Shown: in pieces, positions 57,139-64,000 of the stretch
Position numbering within the stretch: position 1 is the first letter of the stretch
Layout of the letters: each line of letters starts with the position of its first letter
Source: Pseudoalteromonas sp. MMG007
Lineage (GTDB): Bacteria > Pseudomonadota > Gammaproteobacteria > Enterobacterales > Alteromonadaceae
Direction: 5' to 3'
Length of the DNA: 64,000 nt
NCBI RefSeq assembly: GCF_018100985.1
Contig: NZ_JAGJEI010000001.1
Coordinates: 186,001 to 250,000, forward strand
Program-made: the position numbers and the translations under genes
The notes under the pieces: generated by a model
Told to the model about the DNA's origin: nothing
Seen by the model: the letters and a program-made list of their open reading frames with translations, nothing else
Databases searched by the model: none

Positions 57139-58374
57139 TTAATTTACTACTTTGTTACGGCCGGTTTCTTTAGCATCGTATAGCTTTAAATCGGCCAGCT
57201 TTAATAATTCATCAATTTGATAGATTGGGCCATACTCAAAGCCAATTGAAATAGTAAACTTAATCTTAGCGCTACTAAATTCATGGCTATTGGCTTCTAT
57301 AAAGTATCTAAATCCTTCAAGGCGTTTGAGTGCTTCTTGTTTGTCTACACCTTTAAAGTAAACCGCAAACTCCTCGCCACCCAAACGTGCTACTAAGTGC
57401 TTTTTAAAGTACTTTTTAAAACAAATAGAAAGCCCTTTTAATACCTCGTCGCCTGTGTCGTGCCCGTGTGTATCATTAATCGACTTAAAGTGGTCAATAT
57501 CAAGCATAGCGAGGGCGCCATTGCCTTTGGCATCTTTAATTTGTTTTAGTGACTTTTCGGCTTCCTCAAAGAAATAGCGGCGATTAGGTAAGCCTGTAAG
57601 GTAATCTGTATTAGCTTGGCGCTTAATAGTGGCTATTTGCTCTAGCATGTCGACGTTTTGACTAAGGCGGCAGTAAAACTCCTCACTATTAAAAGGTTTA
57701 TGCAGATAATCGTTTGCGCCATTTTTCAAAAATAAGCTAGAAAGCACAGAGGAGTCTGCTCCAGAAATCCCTATAATCGCTTTTTCATCATTGCTATATA
57801 ACCTACGAATTTGTATACATAATTCGTCACCGTTCATATTTGGCATTTCGTTATCGGTAATTATTACCGTGATATCAGGTGAATCTTCGAGCATTTTAAG
57901 TGCTTCAATACCATCTTTAGCTTCTATTGTTTGGTACTTGTGACGAACAAGTAGGCTGCAAATATAACGGCGAGTTGAGGTTGAATCGTCAACCACGAGC
58001 ACTTTTACGCTTTCGTTACGGGGAAGACGCATTAATTGTTTTTCTAGGTATTGGTAGGCTTGTTTATTTTCTTTGGTTATGTAATCAATTATTGGGTACT
58101 TTTCTACCGTGTCGCGTGTTTGCTGATCGATATTGCCAGTCATTACTATGGTAGGAATTTCAGCTGCTATAGTACAAGGGACAGCTTCACCTTTTGGTGC
58201 GTCAGGCAAAATAAAATCTACTACAGCACAAAAATAAGTGCTTTTACTCAACAACTCTTTGGCTTGAGCTAACGACTCAGCTATATCAACTTCGTAGCCA
58301 GACTTTAGCGCAATGTGCTTTTGCACTCGCGCTATAGTCGGCGTATCTTCAATTATTAATATTTTTCGCGTCAC
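57139..58374 (-). CDS. Response regulator with two REC domains and GGDEF output
   Basis: Start GTG 58374, with AAGGTAGCTAC upstream, fits better than an upstream in-frame TTG. The 411-residue protein has REC1 (MTRKILIIEDTP, acceptor in VVDFILP) and REC2 (KVLVVDDSTSTRR, acceptor in IITDNEMPNMNGDE), then a GGDEF domain with LGGEEF near residue 330. The usual RxxD inhibitory site before GGEEF is absent (the residues there are FKKH). It should make c-di-GMP without the product feedback of the 2.9-kb regulator. No kinase gene adjoins it. Confidence 0.92.
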   Translation of the reverse strand: MTRKILIIEDTPTIARVQKHIALKSGYEVDIAESLAQAKELLSKSTYFCAVVDFILPDAPKGEAVPCTIAAEIPTIVMTGNIDQQTRDTVEKYPIIDYITKENKQAYQYLEKQLMRLPRNESVKVLVVDDSTSTRRYICSLLVRHKYQTIEAKDGIEALKMLEDSPDITVIITDNEMPNMNGDELCIQIRRLYSNDEKAIIGISGADSSVLSSLFLKNGANDYLHKPFNSEEFYCRLSQNVDMLEQIATIKRQANTDYLTGLPNRRYFFEEAEKSLKQIKDAKGNGALAMLDIDHFKSINDTHGHDTGDEVLKGLSICFKKYFKKHLVARLGGEEFAVYFKGVDKQEALKRLEGFRYFIEANSHEFSSAKIKFTISIGFEYGPIYQIDELLKLADLKLYDAKETGRNKVVN

Positions 58375-58461
58375 GTAGCTACCTTGTTTAATATTTTGCA
58401 AAAGTATTTGCTAATACAAGTTGTAACTGCTAAAACGCAAAAAAGCAAATAACTTAGTGGC

Positions 58462-58836
58462 TTACAAGCTATCTGCTTCTGAATAATATTCTTGGCTAAT
58501 GGGGGCTGGACCCGATATTTTAGAGCGACCAAATAATGTGTGGAATTTAGATTTACAGGTTGTAAGTTTTAAGTATTTAACCCAAGCACGCTCAATCGGG
58601 TTTGTTGGCTCTAAAGAACCGGTTACCACAGCTACAAATTGTTTTTGATGCTCATTTTGTGGCGCTATAGTTTTAGAGTATAGATCTTTTAAAATCACCC
58701 CATGTTGCTCTAGTATGCTTGCTTCTAACAAGGTGAAGTTTCCGCTGCGGCTAAAGCCACGTGGAAAGTTTTGATCATCATAAAATTGACGTTGGCTAAC
58801 AAATGCTTGGCGTAGTAGTGAAATATTATTGCTCAT
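58462..58836 (-). CDS. maoP: MaoP family protein (DUF413)
   Basis: A 124-residue protein matching E. coli MaoP/YifE: RQFYDDQNFPRGFSRSGNFT, LLEASILEQHG and ERAWVKYLKLT. MaoP organises the Ori macrodomain through the maoS site in E. coli. It is divergent from hdfR, as in E. coli, which supports the call. Its DNA site is not proven here. Confidence 0.85.
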   Translation of the reverse strand: MSNNISLLRQAFVSQRQFYDDQNFPRGFSRSGNFTLLEASILEQHGVILKDLYSKTIAPQNEHQKQFVAVVTGSLEPTNPIERAWVKYLKLTTCKSKFHTLFGRSKISGPAPISQEYYSEADSL

Positions 58837-58839
58837 AAC

Positions 58840-58924
58840 TTTATCCTCATGCCCTATTAATTAGTTGGAGTATGATGCAAGTTTGGTAATTTATTAAACA
58901 AATTATTTTTATCGTGAGGATAAA
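58840..58924. repeat. Inverted GAGGATAAA ribosome sites of maoP and hdfR
   Basis: TTTATCCTCA (58840-58849) and TGAGGATAAA (58915-58924) are perfect inverted copies, and each holds the ribosome site of one divergent gene. Confidence 0.55.
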
Positions 58925-58927
58925 AAA

Positions 58928-59779
58928 TTGGATATAGATTTATTAAAAACATTTGTAGAAGTCGTGCGTACTCGCCACTTTGGTAAAGCAGCCGAGAACC
59001 TTTATATAACACAATCTGCGGTCAGTTTTAGGATTCGCCAGCTCGAGCAAGGGCTTGGTGTTAATTTATTTATACGCCAACGAAATAATATCCAATTAAC
59101 GGCACCTGGTGAGCGTTTATTACCTCATGCAAAAATGATTATTACGGGCATGCAGCGCGCAAAAGTAGATGTGGCGTTGGCTGATAATATGCACAAACAA
59201 ATAAGTTTGGCTGGCACACCAAATATATGGGATGCATTTTTACAGTTTGGTATTACTAATATAGTGTCGGCGATGCCTGGGGTGTCGCTTGTAGCAGAGG
59301 TTAAAGCGCAGCAAGAAAGTACGCGACTACTTTTAGAGCGCACACTCGATTTAGCTATTTTGTTTGATCCGCCAAAGGTAGACGAACTAGTGGTTGAGCG
59401 TATATGTGAGTTACCTATTATTCCAGTGAGTGGCTACGATACTGCAACAAACGAAAACTTTTTTGATAACCAGTATGTATATGTTGATTGGGGTACGACG
59501 TTTTCGCTTTGGCATGCTCGTCAATTTACGGGGAATACCCCACCTTATTTTAGAACGAGTACTGGGCGTATTGCGCTTGATTTAATATTACAATGTGGTG
59601 GCAGTGCCTTTATACCTCAGGTACTTGTGCAAGATCATCTTGATAAGGGTGAGCTGTTTCATGTTAAAGATGTAGAAAATACCTCAAGAGGCATTTTTGT
59701 AGCCTATCATAGAGACAATGAACAAAAGGAATTAATAGAAACCTTAATAAACTTACTACCTAAAGTTGAGCTAACTTAA
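58928..59779 (+). CDS. hdfR: LysR family regulator HdfR
   Basis: A 283-residue LysR protein starting at TTG 58928 (GTGAGGATAAA upstream). The DNA-binding helix-turn-helix is at 18-37 (FGKAAENLYITQSAVSFRIR), and the periplasmic-binding-like effector domain follows. Placement beside maoP matches E. coli, where HdfR represses flhDC under H-NS control. The targets here are unknown. Confidence 0.88.
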   Translation: MDIDLLKTFVEVVRTRHFGKAAENLYITQSAVSFRIRQLEQGLGVNLFIRQRNNIQLTAPGERLLPHAKMIITGMQRAKVDVALADNMHKQISLAGTPNIWDAFLQFGITNIVSAMPGVSLVAEVKAQQESTRLLLERTLDLAILFDPPKVDELVVERICELPIIPVSGYDTATNENFFDNQYVYVDWGTTFSLWHARQFTGNTPPYFRTSTGRIALDLILQCGGSAFIPQVLVQDHLDKGELFHVKDVENTSRGIFVAYHRDNEQKELIETLINLLPKVELT

Positions 59780-59962
59780 TAGGTATTTTTTATTTGGTAC
59801 TAAGTACCCAATGACTGTTCATGTACTTTTAATTTCATAAACAATGCAATTTCATTAACTTTAAAAGACAAAAATATTTCATTTGTAATATTTTTGTCAT
59901 TTATTGGTGCCAAACTGCACCTGTTTTAAAAATTAGTCTTTTGTGATTATCGAGGAAATAAC

Positions 59963-60895
59963 ATGAAATTTGTAAAATCGAGCTTATGTGTCGCTTTATT
60001 AAGTGGTTTGTCTTTTAATGCGCTCGCAGGCGTTGATGTTTACGGTAAAGCGAATGTGACTGTGCAGTCGTCTGATGATGGTGAAGGGTCTTTCACTGAA
60101 ATTAAAAGTAACGCATCTCGCTTTGGTCTAAAAGGTTCTGAAAAAATAACAGATGGCCTAGAAGCGGTTTATAAGTTTGAGTTTCAAGTAGACGTGTCTG
60201 ATGCTGACTCAAAAGGTGATAACGACGATAATATTTCTGCTCGTAACCAATATGTGGGCTTAAAAGGCGCATATGGTCAGGTAGTTGTGGGTCGCAACGA
60301 TACAGCCCTTAAACAATCACAAGGCAAATTAGATTTATTTAACGACCTTGAAGGCGATATTAAAAACGTATTTAAAGGTGAAAACCGTTTAGGTGATTCA
60401 ATTACTTATACATCTAAAACATACGAAGGCTTTAAGTTACTTGCTACTTTTATTGCTGAAGATGACGTAGATGCAGATAACGGTTACTCATTAGCGGTTA
60501 CTTATGGCGATGTAGCACTTAAAAAGAGCGCTATTTATGCGTCAGTTGCAGCCGATAGCGAAGTAAATGGCTACGATGTTGTACGTGCGTCAATCCAAGG
60601 TAAAGTTGAAAACTTTAAACTAGGCGCAATGTACCAAACGCAAGAAACTGTAGATGGCAGTGCAGAAGCGGATGGTTACTTATTAAATGCAGCTTACAGC
60701 ATGGGTAAAAACACCTTCAAAGTACAGTACCAAGCAATGGACTTTGACGATAGCGATGATAAAACAGCGGTATCGGTAGGTGTTGATCACAAGTTGAACA
60801 AAAACATTAAAGTGTTTGGTTTTTACTCAAGCTTCGACATGGACAACAACGTTGACCAAGATTATGTAGGCTTAGGTATGGAATACAAGTTTTAA
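59963..60895 (+). CDS. General porin (Gram-negative porin family)
   Basis: A 310-residue outer-membrane protein with a signal peptide (MKFVKSSLCVALLSGLSFNALA). The mature barrel has the opening GVDVYGKANVTVQS, repeated strands, the constriction-loop YGQVVVGRNDTALKQSQGKLDLFND and the end GLGMEYKF, with Phe at the C-terminus. Porin_4 family trimer for small solutes. It has its own terminator and an upstream region with no clear motif (59780-59962). Confidence 0.93.
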   Translation: MKFVKSSLCVALLSGLSFNALAGVDVYGKANVTVQSSDDGEGSFTEIKSNASRFGLKGSEKITDGLEAVYKFEFQVDVSDADSKGDNDDNISARNQYVGLKGAYGQVVVGRNDTALKQSQGKLDLFNDLEGDIKNVFKGENRLGDSITYTSKTYEGFKLLATFIAEDDVDADNGYSLAVTYGDVALKKSAIYASVAADSEVNGYDVVRASIQGKVENFKLGAMYQTQETVDGSAEADGYLLNAAYSMGKNTFKVQYQAMDFDDSDDKTAVSVGVDHKLNKNIKVFGFYSSFDMDNNVDQDYVGLGMEYKF

Positions 60896-60930
60896 CTATT
60901 CGCTAAATTAGTTAAAACACTCCCTTTTTA

Positions 60931-60959
60931 ACCGCGCTCCTTTGAGCGCGGTTTTTTTT
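60931..60959 (+). terminator. Porin terminator
   Basis: ACCGCGCTC-CTTT-GAGCGCGGT is a perfect 9-bp stem followed by seven T. Confidence 0.95.
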
Positions 60960-60991
60960 GCTTTAAATTCTTTACCCGCCCATAATAGACC

Positions 60992-61071
60992 CTCATTTGG
61001 AATGAGGTGTAAACCCTCAACTATTCCCGTAACTGTAATTAGCATAAAGCTTTAAGTCAGATACAAATGAG
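60992..61071 (+). ncRNA. Cobalamin riboswitch aptamer
   Basis: The segment carries the conserved B12-riboswitch core in order: GGAATGAGGTG, the partner AAACCCTC, CCCGTAACTGTAA (61025-61037) and AAGTCAGATAC (61054-61064), the B12-box variant. P1 is CTCATTTG (60992-60999) with CAAATGAG (61064-61071), a perfect 8-bp helix. It is compact, with a short P6-side extension. It lies directly upstream of B12 uptake and salvage genes. The class assignment rests on motif recognition; no covariance search was run. Confidence 0.85.
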
Positions 61072-61190
61072 TAATACCAATCAGCATAAATATTTGAGCA
61101 TTTAACGAATTAAATTTTATCGCTTAATAGTTTTTGTATCTAAGCAGATCGGTAAAAATTTTTTAACGAGCGGGTTTACTCATTTTTTTT
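61059..61190 (+). promoter_or_regulatory. Riboswitch expression platform with two competing pairings
   Basis: Pair A: AGATACAAA (61059-61067) with TTTGTATCT (61133-61141). Pair B: AAATGAGTAA (61065-61074) with TTACTCATTT (61176-61185), followed by TTTTT. Both use the 3' side of P1, and they cross, so only one can form. Inner stem ACCAATCAGC (61076-61085) with GCAGATCGGT (61144-61153) strengthens pair B. Pair B with its U-tract looks like a terminator. Confidence 0.6.
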
Positions 61191-61250
61191 AATGCACTAG
61201 GTATTGTTAGTTGTATTGTTAGTGGGTACGCGCCTACCAAGGACTCACTG

Positions 61251-62063
61251 TTGCACACTAAATCAGCGCCAAACACGCCTTTACTTAATGTTAATAATGT
61301 TTCGTGGGGGATTGCCAATAAAAACATTTTAAATAATATTAATTTGCAAATAACGCCAGGTAAGTTTGTGGGCTTAATAGGCCCAAACGGCGCAGGTAAG
61401 TCGAGTTTGCTTCGTTGCTTATATCGTTTTAATCAGCCAACATCAGGGCAGATTACTTTTAATAATCACGATATTTGGCAACTTAAAAGTGAAGATTATG
61501 CAAAGCAAGTTGCTGTGGTACTCCAAGAAACGCCTTCGCAATTTAACCTAAGTGTATTTGATGTTATTGCACTTGGGTTTACTCCTCATAAATCGATATT
61601 CAGTTCAGTTACCGGCAGCGATAAACAAAAAATCATCCAAGCTATCAACACTGTAGGGTTGGCAGATCATAGTGATCAAAGTTTCGAATCGCTCTCTGGC
61701 GGCGAAAAGCAGCGCGCTTTAATAGCTCGCGCTATTGTGCAGCAGCCTCAGTTATTAATTATGGACGAACCAACCAGCCATTTAGATGTTAAATACCAAA
61801 TACAAGTTATGGAGCTAGCTAAATCGCTCGGGGTAACGGTGTTTGCATCGTTTCACGATTTAAACCTAGCTGCAGCAATGTGTGACGAACTAGTCGTTAT
61901 TAAAAACGGTGAAATTACGCATTCGGGCACGCCAACGCAGGTATTAACCGAAAATATGCTAGACGACGTTTTTGGTGTGTGTGCTCAAGTCAATAGCCAT
62001 CCACAACTATCGAAATCAGGAAATAGCATTCCGCACATCACTTACTTTTATGGTTATGAATAA
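61251..62063 (+). CDS. btuD: ABC transporter ATP-binding protein, B12/siderophore type
   Basis: A 270-residue cytosolic ATPase with Walker A GPNGAGKSS, signature LSGGEKQR, Walker B LLIMDEPTSHLD and switch His in SFHDLNLA. It is of the FecE/BtuD type and starts at TTG 61251 with AAGGACTCACT upstream. It lies after a cobalamin riboswitch and before a FecCD permease gene and cobQ, so B12 or cobinamide is the likely cargo. The symbol is by context. Confidence 0.85.
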   Translation: MHTKSAPNTPLLNVNNVSWGIANKNILNNINLQITPGKFVGLIGPNGAGKSSLLRCLYRFNQPTSGQITFNNHDIWQLKSEDYAKQVAVVLQETPSQFNLSVFDVIALGFTPHKSIFSSVTGSDKQKIIQAINTVGLADHSDQSFESLSGGEKQRALIARAIVQQPQLLIMDEPTSHLDVKYQIQVMELAKSLGVTVFASFHDLNLAAAMCDELVVIKNGEITHSGTPTQVLTENMLDDVFGVCAQVNSHPQLSKSGNSIPHITYFYGYE

Positions 62064-62064
62064 T

Positions 62065-63069
62065 ATGAGCGCAGTTAATACTCGCCACTCACTTGCGTTA
62101 TTTATAAGTATTTTAGCTGCGTTATTTAGCTTATTTGCAGCACTTAGTTTTGGCGCAGCAGATACTTCCCTTGAGGATGTGCTAACTAGTTTTTTACTGT
62201 CAAATGATGCATCCCTCAATACGCGTATTATTTACGAGCTGAGAATGCCGCGTACCTTACTTGCATTTATGGCAGGCGCAGGATTAGCAATTGCAGGGCT
62301 TATTTTACAAACTGTTACGCGTAATCCACTCGCCGATCCGTATTTATTCGGTATATCATCGGGGGCTTCGTTTGGTGTGGTAGTGCTTATGGCTGTTACA
62401 GGTATTAGCGCTGGTTTTATGTTATCTACTGCGGCGCTTTTAGGTAGTTTGGCTGCAATGAGTTTATTAATACTTATAGCCGGTAGGCAGCAAAGTGCTC
62501 AAGTTGAGTCTATGTTGTTGGCAGGTGTTGCATTGTCGTTTTTATTTAGCGCATTTACTAGCTTATTACTTTATTGGAGCGATCCCCAGGCTGTTGCGGC
62601 TATTTTGTTTTGGACGCTAGGTAGCTTTGCACGTGCGCAATGGGCAACGCTTTGGTTGCCGTTAGTCGTTATTGTTGTGTGTATTGGTTTTTTGCTGAGC
62701 TTTAGAAGGCAGCTTAATGCCATGCTATTGGGCGATGAAAGCGCCATAACGCTAGGTGTACGGGTACATCGATTTAGAATTTTAATGCTTGTTTTAAGTT
62801 CGTTAATAACCGCAGTGCTGGTGGCAATGTGTGGTGGTATAGGCTTTGTAGGTTTAATGGTACCGCATATTGTGCGCTTTTTTATATCACAAGGTAGTGT
62901 GGCTGGCCTATTAGTGACTAGCTTAGTTGGCGGCACGTTTATGGTGTGGGTTGATGTGTTTTCACGCTCATTATTAAAAAACCAAGAGCTACCTGTCGGT
63001 GTTATTACTGCTGCAATAGGTAGTGTGTTTTTTTTAAGCTTATTGTTTTTTAGAAAATCGAAGGTGTAG
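62065..63069 (+). CDS. btuC: FecCD/BtuC family ABC transporter permease
   Basis: A 334-residue inner-membrane permease of about ten helices, with the family marks [57 protein letters not shown] and the ending [18 protein letters not shown] start at ATG 62065; nearby in-frame ATGs at 62050 and 62056 overlap the ATPase gene and none has a good ribosome site. With BtuD it takes B12 across the inner membrane. A BtuF binding-protein gene is not seen in this window. Confidence 0.85.
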   Translation: MSAVNTRHSLALFISILAALFSLFAALSFGAADTSLEDVLTSFLLSNDASLNTRIIYELRMPRTLLAFMAGAGLAIAGLILQTVTRNPLADPYLFGISSGASFGVVVLMAVTGISAGFMLSTAALLGSLAAMSLLILIAGRQQSAQVESMLLAGVALSFLFSAFTSLLLYWSDPQAVAAILFWTLGSFARAQWATLWLPLVVIVVCIGFLLSFRRQLNAMLLGDESAITLGVRVHRFRILMLVLSSLITAVLVAMCGGIGFVGLMVPHIVRFFISQGSVAGLLVTSLVGGTFMVWVDVFSRSLLKNQELPVGVITAAIGSVFFLSLLFFRKSKV

Positions 63070-63073
63070 CCCA

Positions 63074-64000
63074 ATGAAAACCCTAATGGTTCAAGGCACT
63101 ACATCAGATGCGGGTAAAAGCACGTTAGTAGCGGCGCTTTGCAGAGTGTTTGCAAAGCGAGGAGTAAATGTTGCCCCGTTTAAGCCACAAAATATGGCAC
63201 TTAATAGTGCAGTAACAAAAGATGGCGGCGAAATTGGCCGTGCCCAAGCTCTTCAAGCAATAGCTGCAAAGGTAGAGCCAGAGATAGACTTTAACCCCAT
63301 ATTACTTAAACCTAATAGTGACACTGGCGCACAAGTTATTATTCATGGCAAAGCTATTAGTAATATGGAAGCGGGCAAATATCACGACTATAAAAAAGTG
63401 GCAATGGATGCCGTGCTTACCTCGCATAACCGCTTAGCTAAACGTTTTGATTTATTATTGGTTGAAGGTGCTGGTAGCCCGGCTGAAATTAATTTACGTG
63501 AAAACGATATAGCAAATATGGGATACGCAGAAGCAGTAGATTGCCCGGTCATTATCATTGCTGATATTGACAAAGGCGGCGTGTTTGCACACTTAGTGGG
63601 TACATTAGCGCTACTAAGCGAATCAGAACAAGCGCGCATAAAAGGGTTTGTTATAAATCGTTTTAGAGGCGATTTGAGTTTGCTACAAGGTGGGCTTGAT
63701 TGGCTTGAACAATACACAAATAAGCCCGTGCTTGGTGTACTTCCGTATTTGCACGATTTATCCCTTGATGCTGAAGATGCCGTTGCGATAGATAACAAAG
63801 TGACGAGTGCCACCATTAATATTGCAGTACTTTTATTGCCTCATATTAGTAACCATACCGACTTTGATGCACTGCGTTTGCATCCCAATATTAATATAGC
63901 GTATGTACGCTACACGCAAACGATCCCAGCAGTTGATCTGATCATTGTACCGGGTAGTAAAAATGTGCTTGGGGATTTAACCTTTTTAAAAAGCGAAGGT
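63074..64000 (+). CDS. cobQ: Cobyric acid synthase (3' end outside window)
   Basis: The frame from ATG 63074 stays open to the right edge (309 residues). It has the P-loop [72 protein letters not shown] and the start of the glutamine amidotransferase domain in [11 protein letters not shown]. It amidates adenosylcobyrinic a,c-diamide in B12 synthesis and salvage. It starts four bases after btuC, in the B12 operon. Confidence 0.93.
   Translation, partial: MKTLMVQGTTSDAGKSTLVAALCRVFAKRGVNVAPFKPQNMALNSAVTKDGGEIGRAQALQAIAAKVEPEIDFNPILLKPNSDTGAQVIIHGKAISNMEAGKYHDYKKVAMDAVLTSHNRLAKRFDLLLVEGAGSPAEINLRENDIANMGYAEAVDCPVIIIADIDKGGVFAHLVGTLALLSESEQARIKGFVINRFRGDLSLLQGGLDWLEQYTNKPVLGVLPYLHDLSLDAEDAVAIDNKVTSATINIAVLLLPHISNHTDFDALRLHPNINIAYVRYTQTIPAVDLIIVPGSKNVLGDLTFLKSEG

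Larger units (their letters stand above)
60896..61250. other. Porin terminator plus B12 leader region
   Basis: This 355-base gene-free stretch holds the porin terminator, a cobalamin riboswitch and its downstream expression platform, described separately. Confidence 0.85.

Noticed and set aside
62571..63816. Antisense ORFs of 167 and 142 codons inside btuC and cobQ
   Set aside because: Shadows of clear genes; their translations are Ser/Thr/Pro-rich with no known pattern.

Overview
The window is chromosomal DNA of a marine gammaproteobacterium. The proteins, the A+T-rich codon use and the gene order all point to Alteromonadales, most probably Pseudoalteromonas; this is inferred from family knowledge, not from a database search. 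I see no rRNA, tRNA, CRISPR array, insertion sequence or prophage. Nearly everything is core-genome material, so interest lies in a few regulatory structures, some uncharacterised genes and some unusual neighbourhoods.

Region by region. 1-3.9 kb: the 3' part of a hybrid histidine kinase overlapping a response-regulator diguanylate cyclase. 3.9-9 kb: small accessory genes (DUF3192 lipoprotein, D-2-hydroxyacid dehydrogenase, PlsC-like acyltransferase, DUF1289, periplasmic binding protein, DUF3283, GNAT), with a 600-bp non-coding stretch at 5.44-6.05 kb that ends in a terminator-like hairpin. 9-13.5 kb: a 1502-residue propeller/PAS/GGDEF/EAL sensor. 13.5-20.6 kb: Kv-like channel, PatZ-type protein acetyltransferase, SIMPL protein, ankyrin-like protein and DUF885 lipoprotein. 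20.7-25 kb, minus strand: yggS-proC-yggT, a terminator, then DUF4426-rdgB-hemW. 25-27.2 kb: pilT-pilU, divergent from yggS. 27.3-30.2 kb, minus strand: rsmE, gshB, yqgE, ruvX. 30.3-31.7 kb: an unknown gene and a tandem DUF350 membrane protein. 31.8-36.2 kb: glnE, a TcpQ-like protein and lpxL. 36.4-46.9 kb: tolC, divergent from nudF-DUF1249-cpdA-yqiA-parE-(sorbosone-dehydrogenase-like)-parC, then plsC and rraB. This is the enterobacterial tolC/nudF/cpdA/parE/parC/plsC neighbourhood with one extra gene between parE and parC. 47-51.5 kb: zntB, a rimB-rimK-deacylase cluster and a short MscS channel. 51.5-60.9 kb: an Omp85 protein, DUF3630 and recQ, a thioesterase, rarD, a second response-regulator diguanylate cyclase, divergent maoP/hdfR, and a porin. 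61-64 kb: a cobalamin riboswitch followed by btuD-like, btuC-like and cobyric acid synthase genes (cut by the right edge), a B12 uptake and salvage operon.

How the genes work together. At least three c-di-GMP proteins lie here: two REC-GGDEF regulators and one GGDEF-EAL sensor. The kinase/cyclase pair at the left edge looks like one phosphorelay that controls c-di-GMP. The rimB-rimK-deacylase trio looks like a cycle for adding and removing glutamate tails. The best regulatory find is the compact B12 riboswitch: the 3' strand of its P1 helix can pair perfectly with either of two mutually exclusive downstream segments, one of which runs straight into a U-tract.
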